The translations under genes were made by a program, and so were the position numbers. Shown in pieces: positions 1-11,160 of a stretch of 64,000 nt of DNA (position 1 is the stretch's first letter; every line of letters starts with the position of its first letter). The notes beneath the pieces are model-generated. The model ran no database searches and had not been told where the DNA came from. It saw only the letters and a list, made by a program, of their open reading frames with translations. The stretch is from Sipunculus nudus (taxonomy: Eukaryota > Annelida > Sipuncula > Golfingiida > Sipunculidae): contig CM049313.1 in assembly GCA_026874595.1 (NCBI GenBank), positions 77,014,659 to 77,078,658 of the forward strand. Direction: 5' to 3'.

Positions 1-990
1 GTACCCCCCAGAATAATGCAAAATTTAATACAAAAGCTCAAGTATCTGAACAACTAATGCATTAATCACCATGATTTTTTGCATGGATATTGATCATGGA
101 GTGTTTCATCAATTTCTGGAGATTGGTGGCGCCACCTATATTTTTTTTATTTTTTACGATTTTTTTTCTCTACTTTTGTGATCTTTAAACATTTGGTCAT
201 CTGTAAACAGGGCACAAATCATAATGACTGGACCTAGAATCTTCTGTCCTCACCTCCAGGGAAGCCCATAAAAGGTCTACATGGAAACCCGAAATAAGGT
301 CCCTGTTACCCATATTCTGTGAGCTATGGGGCTCTGAAGTACCCCCCAGAATAAAGATTTGGTCATATATTAACAGGGCACAACTCAAAATGACTGGACC
401 TAGAATCTTCTGTCCTCACCTCCAGGGAAGCCCATAAAAGGTCTACATGGAAACCTGAAATAAGGTCCCTGTTACCCATATCCTTCATGCTCTGGGGCTC
501 TGAAGTACTCCCCAGAATAAAGATTTGGTCATCTGTTAACAGAGCACAAATTATAATGACTTGACCTAGAATCTCCTTTCTTGATATGCTGGGAGGCCCC
601 TGAAAAGTCTCCTTGTGCACCTGAAATTACATCTCTGTTACCCATATCCTTCATCCTATGCGGCTTTGAAATACCCCCCAGAAAAAACATTTGGATTTGT
701 TAACAGGGCACAAATCATAATAACTGGACCTAGAATTTTATTTTTGACATGCTGGGAGACCCCTGAAAAGTCATCTTGTAAACCTTGAAAATAGGTGTCT
801 GTTACCCATATCCTTCATGCTACAGAGCTCCATAGTACCCCAATGAATATTGGATGAATTTATACAAAAGGTCAAGTTTGGAAAAAGTATTTCATTCAAA
901 TTTGACATTCAGATGATAAAATTACTTTTGTCAATGTCTTTCTGGTCAGCTGAGCGTCATGACCCCTGGGTCACTTGTTTACATTTAGAT
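1..990. repeat. Left arm of long inverted repeat, built of ~165-bp tandem units
   Basis: A block containing a CAGGGCACAAATCATAATGA-type motif recurs near 208, 375, 538 and 704, so the unit is about 165 bp. Each unit also carries GGTACCCCCCAGAATAA-like and ATATGGGTAACAGGGACC-like blocks. The arm ends near 940-990 with a segment containing GGTCAGCTGAGCGTCATGAC. The whole arm reappears in reverse complement at 4131-4840. No coding potential is evident. The family recurs at 11380-12700 and in fragments near 56665-56950. Confidence 0.85.
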
Positions 991-1194
991 AGAATTAAAG
1001 AAAATTTTGACAAGCCTAATGTTTTACTTGATTTATAACATATAAAGAAACATGGAAAACATGAACAAAACCTTATTTGTTTGCAAGAAAAAAATAAACT
1101 AATAATAAACTTTAATTCCCAATGACAAAAACATTACAGCAAAGATAGATTAGAAGTAACCTTTAAAGACAAACTAAATAAAGGGATTCATTTG

Positions 1195-1197
<3 letters not shown>

Positions 1198-1272
<75 letters not shown>
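1198..1272. repeat. (TA)n microsatellite
   Basis: About 37 uninterrupted TA dinucleotides, directly abutting the start of the Penelope-like fragment. The predicted peptide across it is just alternating Tyr-Ile and is not a gene. Confidence 0.97.
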
Positions 1273-1274
<2 letters not shown>

Positions 1275-1640
1275 CCAGGGCCTTTTTTCTTGCAATTCCT
1301 CAAATGTCATTTACTTTATTACTTGTAAAAAATGCCCCAATGGGGGGGGGGAATTATATAGGGGAAACCGGCACTGAATTCATAAACAACCACAAAAAAC
1401 CATCCGCGACAACACTCCCGGATTCCCCGTGGCCACACATTTCAACAAATCCGACCATTCTCTCCGAGATTTAACATGCACCATCCTTAAAGGCAACTTT
1501 CCCTCCACCAAAGACAGATTCACATCCAAACAAAAGCACATTCATACACTACGTACACACATAAAAGGATTAAACAAAGACTTGACTTTTCTCTGTAAAT
1601 ACCCGGCACTCAGCACATACTTTTCCCCTCGAGACTAACC
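1273..1640 (+). pseudogene. Penelope-like element fragment, GIY-YIG endonuclease part
   Basis: The plus strand encodes NVIYFITCKKC, followed shortly by a LYxG(E/N) element and then a VATHFNKSDHSLRDLTCTIL stretch. This order matches the C-terminal GIY-YIG endonuclease of Penelope-like retroelements, where a tyrosine-rich strand, a second YIG strand and a HFN..H segment follow one another. The usual N-terminal reverse transcriptase is absent. A run of ten G at about 1341-1350 lies between the two tyrosine motifs and shifts the frame, so the domain is split over two frames. A stop follows the SPRD end at 1636. I infer a dead 3' fragment. The exact clade is not decidable from this piece. Confidence 0.65.
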
Positions 1641-2224
1641 CCTCCCTCAGACCCTGTCTCTGACACCCCAGCAGCCCTTTTTTCATGTGGATATACACAG
1701 GCCAGTCCTGACAAGATATCAGATAGATTAATGGGTGTAGCTGGCAAGCCAGCCCCATTGACCTAGCGAAGGGTCACACTATCAACTTTGTTTACAGTTA
1801 GTCACTCGTTCTGAGGAAGGCTAGCTGAAAATTTAGCAACAATCTGTACATGTTATCCAAATAATATGATTGTTTGAAATGTTGGCGTTGATGTCTCTCT
1901 TCTTTTTATGTTCATTGACTATATAAATATATATATATATATTTATATACACACACACACACAATTTGACTACATCTGAAATGGTTTTGTGTAAAATCAT
2001 TTTATGTCACAGTTATTTTTAAAGTTAAAGTGAAAACATACCAGGTGCTGAGCGTGTGTAGGTGCTGAGTGTGCATTGGTTAATATCCGGAAGAACCAGA
2101 TTGGTTGCATCCTTAAGGGCCGGGTTGCTGACCACAAGATTGCAGATCATCTGGTACCGCTCAAGCACTACACCATATCAGGGGTTGTATCTCCCTCCAC
2201 TCCTCCTCGGAGACCTAAGTGTAG
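1641..2224. other. Spacer without a recognised gene; short TA/CA tracts
   Basis: A stretch at about 1923-1963 alternates TA and CA dinucleotides. The rest has no open frame with family resemblance. The part near 1790-1870 may be the tail of the Penelope-like fragment, but I cannot show this. Confidence 0.5.
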
Positions 2225-3866
2225 TTAACCTGCAGTCTCTTCTGTGTCATCCTCATCTCCCTCATCCTCCTCAGTCATGTCCTTTGCCTCCTCAGTCAGC
2301 TGAGTAAGGTCAAACTCAGATTGCAGCAATAGGTACTCCACCCAAGTCCTCTCTCCTGAAACAAATATAGAAATTATTCACCATATGTAATAAGCATTGA
2401 TTAATTTAAGTATGATACTTTGTGTTTTAAAATGAACTCAAAACATCATATAATGGCTTATCATTTGTCTTTCTTTGATTCTCAGGAAGCTTAAAATGCT
2501 GAATGTATAAATTGCTTAATGGATGGATGAACTATGGGTTTACAAACTTCATTATCAAATTAACAACTTAGATGTCTAGTTTTAAATTCTTGTTTAATGC
2601 TTTTGATTATAATAAACTAATAAATACCTGTGTATTTTCCTGGAGGCCAGTACTCCTTGAACTGTTCTGTATTCCAGACTTGCTGAGTTCATTCACTCTG
2701 TTCTTTAGTCTTGTGTCAAAGCAACAAACTGTTGAGGGTGGGCTGGCTATTGCTTGTGTGGCCTGACTTAAATTCCAAAAATTATTTATTTAGCAAGAAA
2801 GGAAAGGTACATGTATCCAAGAAAAAACTTGGTGATTATGTTTAGAGTTCAGACATTCTGGATATTTTTAGTTGGCTATTTATGTATATGAAATATATGT
2901 AGTTAATAGTCGTATTTTCAAGGAAGAACACAAATTAAAACAGAGCCAAAATTGTGTTTTATAAAGAAGTGTCGATTCATGGTGGTAGACCATTACTGAT
3001 GTCCTGGCAATCAGTGCAGAATGCATTCACCTTATCTATAATTTTCAAACAACCCATTAATTTTACCTGGGATGAACTGGTTAAGGTGTAGATGGAATGA
3101 CTCTAGTGACGTGGATCCCCTTGCGCACCTGTAGATATTCAGCTTCATGCCACCTTCGTGCAATGTCCTGACACTGGTGTACAGTTGTAACCCTTGTGGA
3201 TCCTGGATGCATTCACTATGTTTCTTCTGGGTCTCCCAAATCTTCACCATCCAGTTTTTGTCAAACAATGGTACCCCAAGAGAATCTGTGGCATTAGCCA
3301 TACTTCTCAAGAGTTGCTCAATTAAGAAAGTTGTCCGTGACATACCTCTTGTCTCTCGTCGGCAGTGCCTCGCCAACTCGTCACGGCTGATTGATCTGTC
3401 AACAAGTTTGTCTGTGACATGTTTCGGATCAATTCCTAGAGTCAGCAGCTCTTATGCCTTGGCTTGATGGAGAATGTTAAGGTCACCCTCATCCCACCTG
3501 AAGATGCATGAAGACAGGCATGACATGAATGTTCCGTACAGTGGGGTGGGCGTCAGCTGTACAACCAACACTGAACCTCCTGATGAAGTGCCAGATGTCT
3601 AAGCGCACCTTGACCTTCCATTTGGTGATTAGCTGGCTCATGAGTGGCTTATCATCCGAGGTACAGCAGTCCGTGTCCACATATATAAGGCAGGGCGGTT
3701 CTTCCCCTGCATTCCAGTAACGCCAGACAATTCCCTGGGCCATGGGTCGGAGGCCAAGGCCCTCAAAGGTGGTAAGGGCCGACATCAGAATCTCGCTACG
3801 TTCATTTTCCATATTGGTGGCCCAGGCAGCAGTTCCAGCCAACTTGCCTGTCATCTTTTTAGTAAT
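2225..3866 (-). pseudogene. DUF6729-type transposon-related gene, 3' half (three exons)
   Basis: I recognise the family from its motifs, not from a name. The first exon here (about 3866-3067) follows a TTTCTCCAGCAG acceptor and encodes TKKMTGKLAGTAAWATNM, then LIYVDTDCC, RLDIWHFIRRFSVGCT, and finally HCRRETRG and RCARGSTSLESFHLHLNQFI. These are hallmarks of long uncharacterised animal proteins that start with a DUF6729 zinc-ribbon. It ends at a CAG|GTAAAA donor. A second exon (about 2768-2628) contains WPPGKYTG before a CAG|GTATTT donor. A third (2355-2225) starts after TTTCAG, reads WVEYLLLQSEFDLTQ and ends in an acidic tail and TAA. Damage: an extra C in the CCCC run near 3535 shifts frame at HPLYGTFM, a TAA follows HQAKA near 3450, and the second exon changes frame. 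No transposase activity is shown for this family as far as I know. Confidence 0.7.
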
Positions 3867-4130
3867 CTGCTGGAGAAATAGATCAATCCTTTAATAATTT
3901 CAAGAGGATTATTTTAAGCAAACTTTAAGTGCATGAATACTCATGCAATTGGTGAAAACCCAAAGGTGGCATAAAGCCAGTCTGACCACTATTTAATCCT
4001 GTTAAAAATGTTTAGTTTTAAATTATAATGGCATATTTAAAGTGTCCATTTAAATATTGAATAACATAATTAATATTAACACAAGTATGCTTTCATTATG
4101 TGAAGGCTGATTTAAGTAATCTCATATCTA

Positions 4131-4840
4131 AAAACAAGTGACCCAGGGGTCATGACGCTCAGCTGACCAGGAAGACATTGACAAAAGTAATTTTATCATC
4201 TGAATGTCAAATTTGAATGAAATACTTTTTCCAAACTTGACCTTTTGTATAAAATTATCCAATATTCATTAGGGTACTATGGAGCTCTGTAGCATGAAGG
4301 ATATGGGTAACAGACACCTATATTTTCAAGGTTTACAAGATGAATTTTCAGGTGTCTCCTAGCATGTCAAAAAATAAAATTCTAGGTCCAGTTATTATGA
4401 TTTGTGCCCTGTTAACAGATGACCAAATGTTTATTCTGGGGGGTATTTCAAAGCCGCATAGGATGAAGGATATGGGTAACAGAGATGTAATTTCAGGTGC
4501 ACAAGGAGACTTTTCAGGGGCCTCCCAGCATATCAAGAAAGGAGATTCTAGGTCAAGTCATTATAATTTGTGCTCTGTTAACAGATGATCAAATCTTTAT
4601 TCTGGGGGGTACTTCGGAGCTCCAGAGCATGAAGGATATGGGTAACAGGGACCTTTTTTCGGGTTTCCATGTAGACCTTTTATGGGCTTCCCTGGAGGTG
4701 AGGACAGAAGATTCTAGGTCCAGTCATTATGATTTGTGCCCTGTTTACAGATGACCAAATGTTTAAAGATCACAAAAGTAGAGAAAAAAATTGTAAAAAA
4801 TAAAACAAGGGACCCATGGGTCACGGCACTCAGCTGATCG
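4131..4840. repeat. Right arm of long inverted repeat
   Basis: Reverse complement of the arm at 1-990: the CTCAGCTGACC block near 4158, then units in opposite order with TTATTCTGGGGGGTA joints at about 4433 and 4600. It ends near 4840 with another ACCCATGGGTCACG-CTCAGCTGA block. The pair brackets 3.1 kb holding the Penelope-like piece and the DUF6729-type exons. Confidence 0.85.
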
Positions 4841-5630
4841 TGATTGGACCATAAATGTTTCTCCACTGTGATACTATATCGAGTCGATAAAGCTTATGAA
4901 TATCATGGACATGTTGGGCTATTATAAAGGAATGTAATGTAATATGTGAGTAAATGATAAATGAAATAACCTGACTGATGGATTAATAGAGTCATATATA
5001 GTGGTTTATTTTTTATTTATTAAAGAGGTGTAGAAAATTGTGATATATTTGAGCAAATATGAATGCAATGACAGCAGTAATAAGCAGTAGTAGAATGATG
5101 ATAAGGTTATTTGTTGAAGGATCTAAAGTGTATGGTAGTCTGCAAGCTTTCAATTTGACAGATATGATGTTATGATTAACTATGCTGATGAAGTGATTTA
5201 TGAATTTGTGACTGTATGACACAATATCTCTTTAGTCTTGACAAGGTACATTATTGTGATGCCCACTATGTCTACATATTACACAATATTGACATAATTT
5301 CTGGCATGTACATAGGTACCTATGGACAAATAGTTATACAAAATATTAAAGTATGAATATATCTGATTCATCTTGTTCTTGCTTACTGAGGCTGACTTTG
5401 GGATGGGGTTCGGAGAAGGGAAAAATGAGGGCAGCACGAAGGTGGATGTAGAAATATTCTATTGTAATGTTTTTCATTTATATAAGATTATGAAAAGCTA
5501 AGAGGAAAGGGGCCTTCCTACTTGGTTATAGTAAAGTTCTAAATATATGATTGCAAACTAATACTCTGACAAGACTGTCATGAAGAAAAACAGTAAAAGT
5601 TTTGAGATACTGTAATGTATGAAAATTTAC
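4841..5630. other. AT-rich spacer, nothing recognised
   Basis: Both strands are dense with stops and I see no motif, repeat unit or splice-bounded frame I can support. The short minus frame at 5013-5222 is hydrophobic but has no family resemblance. Confidence 0.5.
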
Positions 5631-8000
5631 AGATGGAAAATTTACAGATGGACAGGCAAGTGGACAGAATGGACTAATACCTTTATTTCACTTTCAAGGG
5701 AATAATGCATTTAAGTTTATATATAAGCCTATTTTTTTTTAAGCATATCCACTTTTTCCATTAAGAAGTTTTTATCTGAATCATTTTTTTTATTTACAGG
5801 TTTTATAAATTTTAAATGAAAAAACCTGAAAATATAAGTTAAAATATTAGAATTGTTGCAAAAGTTGCAATCATTATATATACAGAGTAAAAAACTGAAA
5901 CTATAAGTTAAAATATTAGAATTGTTGCAAAAGTTGCAATCATCATATATCCAGAGTGTAGCTCATATTGGGTCATATTATGCATACACATATTTTATTA
6001 TTTTTAAATCATAAATGTTTAAACTGAATTTAAAAGAAAATAATGCCACAACATGGCATCTACAAGAATATTCCTTGAATCACTATTAAAAAGTTTTGCA
6101 CATTGGAGTTTTCAGTACCTGCTTAATTTTATTCACCAAAATAAAATAAAAGATTCAGTAAATTTGATAAAATAAAACATCTTTTCAAATAAAGTATACA
6201 CACTGTTGGTTGAATGAGAAACAAACAATATCATTGTGCTAATTACTATCCAAGTTTTAATTAATTACTGAAATTAATAGTCAATTTCACACCTGGTGAA
6301 GTTTTTACTCCTCTGAAGTAAGGAATTACTTATCTCATGAACATCCACACTTTTATAGCAATACACCACTTTGTGGACACAATTAAATGTACACTTTAAT
6401 CATTGTAACCCTGGTGGTACAATACAAAATCTAAAATGTAGCATAGCCTAGAATAAGAATGAATCACATACAGAAAATAATAACATTCATCTAGTTTATG
6501 CACCATCTGGGGGGGGGGGGGGGGAGGGAGTGCAGAGCAGAGGGGAAGCCTGCTGGTAGTGGCCAAGCTGACCCAAGGCAAGCTGCCTGGGGTGGGTTAC
6601 ATAATGCAAGTGAAGGCTGTACTACTAGGTGGGCTAGATGTAAACAACACTTGACATGGTGTATGAAAACATGAATAAAAGCTATTCTTTCCAATCAATT
6701 TCTTTGAAATTTCAGATTTTAAAAGATTAAATCCTTATGTATATATGCTGTGAAAATTAAATCAACAGTGCCTAAGTTGGACAAAATTAAAGGTATTGAT
6801 TTTTTATTTATGCTAATAACTTGAAAAATTTGCAAAATTCAGATCTAATTTTGGGTAAACAATTGAATCTTGATTAAATAAAGTTATATTCCTGAAAAAA
6901 AGTCTCTATGTTCAGCAATTCTCATGTGAGTAAATATATTTCCTGATTTTTTAACAAATTGCATTATGTTTTGGCCCATAACTTCAAAATAATACCCAAT
7001 ACTAACCTAATTTTTGGTATGTTCATAGAAAATGTATAAAAGAATGTGAATCCTAAATACGATCAAAAACAGATCAGTGGTTTTGATATTAGGCAGCCCT
7101 GAAGTGTAACAATGGCTTTTTTTATGGAAAACGGAGTTTTTTTCCCCTTAATATCTCGAAGTCCTGAAAAAAGTCCTAATGACCCAATTTTCAGTATGGT
7201 AGGAGATTTTGGGGACATCTAAAATTATGTCAACAGCCTGGGGAGCATAGAGATGTGCACTGAATGACCTACAGTCATCAAAGTGGACTGCTTGACAATG
7301 TAAGGGAATACAACAAGAGCCTCCAAAAAAATTCAATAACTAGCCTAATTTTGCAGCTTTTATTTTCAAATTTTAGATTTTAACAGATTAAATCCTTATG
7401 TATACATGGTGTGAAAATTAAATCCACAGTAATTACAGGAAAAAAACGTGCCATGGCCAAAGTTGGGCAAAATTTAAGGTACCAATTTTATATTTTTGCC
7501 AATATTTAAAAAAATTTAACAAATTTTGATCTAATTTGTGGTATACAATTAAATTTTGATTAATATAAGTTGTATTACTGGAAAAAAGTCCCTACCTTTA
7601 ACACTTTTGGTCTTAAGTGACCAAATATCTTCCTGATTTTTTTACAAAGTTCATTATGTTTGGGCCCATAACTTTTTTAAATTATATAATACTGACTTAA
7701 TATCTGGCATGTACATAGGAACTATATAGAGGAATATTTATGGTAAATATGAAGAAAACCAGATGAGTGGTTTTGATTTTAGGCAGTCCTGAAGTGTGAA
7801 AATAGATTTTTTATAAAAAATTGAGGTTTTTCCTTAATATCTCAGGGGAACGAAGTCCTATTGACCCAATTTTTGGCATGGTAGGAGATTATGGGGACAT
7901 CTAACTGTATGCCGAAATTCAGATTCGTAGGTCCAACAGTGTCGAAACGTGCCGGTCTTACGGACGGACATCCAGACGGACAGACAGACAGACGGACGGA
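5631..8000 (+). repeat. Long dispersed non-coding repeat, copy A
   Basis: This 2.3-kb region matches the reverse complement of 59590-61290 over most of its length, including the 16-G run (6509-6524) that pairs with a C run at 60426-60438. It carries internal near-repeats: a 69-bp duplication at about 5820-5957, and two related ~660-bp segments, each starting with TTAAATCCTTATGTATA (about 6726 and 7387). It ends in GGAC/CAGA tetranucleotides at 7968-8002. It looks like a non-autonomous element with no coding capacity. Confidence 0.8.
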
Positions 8001-8002
8001 CG

Positions 8003-8280
8003 TACTCCCGTAGGTGTATTTGTGGGGTTCATCACTTATGGGGTGCACGGGAGTACACATTTGTTTTGTGGGCACCACCTTAATGTCCAAAAATGTGGGG
8101 TGCTTCAGCTATTAATGTGTGGGGTGCAAAATCCATTAACAGTGGGGTGATTTGTTCATTAAATGCAGGGGGATTTGTGTTTTACGAGAAGGGAACATTC
8201 AATATACATTGGGTTTGAAAGGGGGAAGAGCACTGGTACTATCTGGCTATTTAAGTGGAAACGAGGGGGGGGGGCGTGGA
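8003..8280 (+). repeat. GGGGTGATTTGT-type repeat segment
   Basis: It repeats GTGGGGTGC and GGGGTGATTTGT words. These are the reverse complement of the GGACAAATCACCCC words that build the minisatellite at 25260-26780, and they also occur at 28640-28820. The three places probably derive from one element family. Confidence 0.6.
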
Positions 8281-8940
8281 GAGGTTGCAAGATCAGTTGA
8301 TCGCCATGTTGGCCTGGAGAAGTCTAAAATCTATCTCCGTCTTATCATAAATGATTCACAAACTCAAGAGCTGCATCATGATCAGGATTACAGTGCTGAC
8401 AGTTTGCACTGCTGTCAGTGGATGGCATGTAAAATTTGAAGAAAAAGGACCAGCAGTTTCAGAGAGGTCAAAAGTGCAATCTCCTAAACTGAGTACATAA
8501 TGATCCACAGTTGTAACTTCTGCAGGATCATCACCAACTCCTAACCTAGCTGAAGCCAATATGCCTTGCAGTATTGCATGAACTGAAAATGTAAATAATT
8601 GATGACAGCATTAGCTCAGCTGTCAAATGAAACATTTGTGCAATAGATTGTTCTCCACTATAAACCTCCAGTTTAATTTGCAAGGTAAGTTCATAAATAC
8701 GGAGTCACCTTGGAGATTAGTTTTGCAAAAAAATCCTGGTGTACATTTGAAAACAAAAAAAAAACTGATTTGAATAAGCAAAAGCAGCTGGCATATCCAC
8801 AATGGCATATTCACAAAGTAGTGCAAGATATACCAGCTGAAACATAACACACATTACAAATTTGGAGATGTAATTTTTTATTTAAAAAAACAAGAGATTA
8901 CATACTGTGAAGTAAAAACTTCCACTTACAAGCAGAAGAA
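8281..8940. other. Spacer, nothing recognised
   Basis: No motif-bearing frame or repeat unit was found in this stretch on either strand. Confidence 0.45.
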
Positions 8941-8949
8941 CAGGCTTTG

Positions 8950-11160
8950 CCATAAGATATTTTTAAAATCATCAGAAGGAACATTAAATTATTCAGTAGG
9001 CAAGTGACAGAGTTTCCACTCCAACAGGAGGACCAATGACAATCAAAGAAGTCTTGGATCTATTTAAAAATTTTCAACAAATATTAGGTCTTCAAGTTTA
9101 CATAGAAAAAACAACAATAATGCCAATAAAACTTTTTTTAACTAGACATTTCTTGGAACCGCAGGTGCCATAGTATCCCCAGACAATTAACCCCTCCCAT
9201 CTTCTCCCCCTCACACCTGCCTTGCTCACAGTACTGTCAAGTACTAATGATGGGGTATTAAAACCTGCTTAAACAAGAAAAAGATAATAGGTGGCACCAC
9301 CAGTTTCCAGAATATGACAAAGCTATCCGAGATCTTTGGTCAACCTTAATTTTGGATCGATCCATGCAATATTACTAGAAATATTAAAGAATTTGTGTGA
9401 TTTTCACCATATATGGAAATATTCAAGGTCATGGCCACTTTCACAGGAAAGGTCATGACCCCAATTTAAACATACATCATCCAATAACCCATATCTAGGT
9501 ATATGCATAATATAAGAGAAATCTGACCATTACTTTTTGAGTTATAATGCTCACAGTACTGTCAAGTAGCACTGATAGAGGATTAAATCCCGCTAAAACA
9601 AGAAAAAGACAATAGGTGGCACCACCAGTTTCTGGCACATGACAAAGCTATCCAATATTTTTGGACAACTTGAATTTTGGATTAATCCATGCAACATTAT
9701 TTTAGATATTAAGAATTTGTGTGATTTTCACCATATATGGAAATATTCAAGGTCAAGGCCATTCTCACAGGAAAGGTCATGACCCCAATTTATACATACA
9801 TCATCCCATATCCCATATCTATATATATGCATAATATTAAAGATATCTGACCATTAGTTTTTGAGTTATAATGCTCACAGTACTGTCAAGTAGCAATATT
9901 GGGGGTATTAAAACCCGCTAAAACAAGAAAAAGGCAATAGGTGGCACCACCAGTTTCCGGCACGTGATAAAGCTATTTAAGATCTTCGGTGAACTTGAAT
10001 TTTAGATCAATCCATTCAAGATTTCTTCATATATTTAAGAATATGTGGGTTTTTGCCCAAAATTGCACCTATTCAAGCTCATGGTCACTCTCCTATTGAA
10101 GGTCATGACCCCATTTTAATTAGGCGTTGTCCTCTCATCCATATCTATGCATATGTACAGTTTGTATAAGATCAGTGAAATATTTTTTGAGTTATCGTGG
10201 GTACAAGATTTATATGCGGCGGTGTGGATGGGACCGACATAAAACCATAGTATCCCCGACTTTGTCTGGGGATACAATAAGAGAGAACTAAAACACTTGG
10301 GTCTGTGTTGGTGCACTGATCCAATCAAAATTTAAGGAATCTCAATTATTCTGGAATGGAAAAAATGATAGAATCTAACTATAAAGAAATCCTTAGTAAA
10401 ATTAAAACTATCATTAATATTCGGAGACACAGAATTACGTCCTTGTCTGGAAGGATAACCATTGTGAAAACATGCATCATTTCACAACTCGTATTTTTAT
10501 TCCTTGTACTTCCTAAACCATCATAAACTTATGTTAAAGAAGTGAAGATTAACCTTTAAATTTAAACCAGACATTGCAAGAGAAACATTTTAATGGTGCT
10601 GAGAGATAAAGGGTTAAATGTGACTACTCTTTAAGCTAAGTTACAATGTTTAAAAATCTCCTGGGTTAAACATTTTTTTATTGGCTCTACTTAAAATTGT
10701 TGGATACAGATTATTCATGAGCAAGTAAAAAATCTAGTACCTATACAGGTAACTTAGGAGTGTACGATATAAAAGGTTTGAGCGACGTTTGTGATCCATT
10801 CTGGAAAGAGGAATTACAATACTGGTGCAATTACAATTACACTAAGAAGATTTCTACAAGAGAAATTCAGTCACAAAATTTGTGGTTCAATCAACTCTTG
10901 CATAAAAATAAACAACACAGCAATTATTTGTAATAAACTATATATGGCAGGGGTCAAAACTATTTAAGACATTACAAAAAAATGTAAAATAAAAATTTCT
11001 TAGCTATGAAGAATTAACTAGCTTCACATACAAAGATACTATACATACAAACTTTATGCATTACACAAGACTGCTGCATGCAATCCCAGGATCTTGGAAA
11101 AAGAAATAAAGAACAACCCAAGGATTTAACTGCAAGAATAAAGGGTTGAAAAAGAACCAG
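8950..11160 (+). pseudogene. Degenerate L1-like LINE fragment, split by an insertion
   Basis: Two plus-strand blocks align by eye to the intact LINE at 51-54 kb. The first (about 9037-9130) reads IKEVLDLF and GLQVYIEKTTIMPI, matching the segment just after the YADD box of that LINE. The second starts near 10290 with LKHLGLCW, continues with the palm/thumb part (NYKEILSKIK, SLSGRITIVKTCIISQ, LPKPS) and, further on, LYMAGVK near 10940. Many stops and frame changes show it is old. It carries no endonuclease and no catalytic YADD box. Between the blocks lies a separate element. The fragment runs into a GACCCATGGGTCATGACGCT repeat block near 11160. Confidence 0.75.
9137..10276. mobile_element. Non-autonomous DNA element inserted in the LINE fragment
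   Basis: The left end carries AGTATCCCCAGACAA (from 9172) and the right end TTTGTCTGGGGATACA (to about 10276), an inverted pair. Inside, a unit of about 320 bp starting with GCTCACAGTACTGTCAAGTA recurs at about 9232, 9549 and 9872. The flanking LINE sequence resumes shortly after the right end, which supports a clean insertion. There is no open frame. Exact termini and target duplication are not resolved. Confidence 0.65.

Noticed and set aside
1192-1377. Frame of alternating Tyr-Ile
   Set aside because: It is the translation of the (TA)n microsatellite running into the Penelope-like fragment.
6491-6694. Short frame shared between 6.5 kb and 60.3 kb
   Set aside because: Shared only because both are copies of one non-coding repeat. 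The Pro run comes from the poly-G/C tract.
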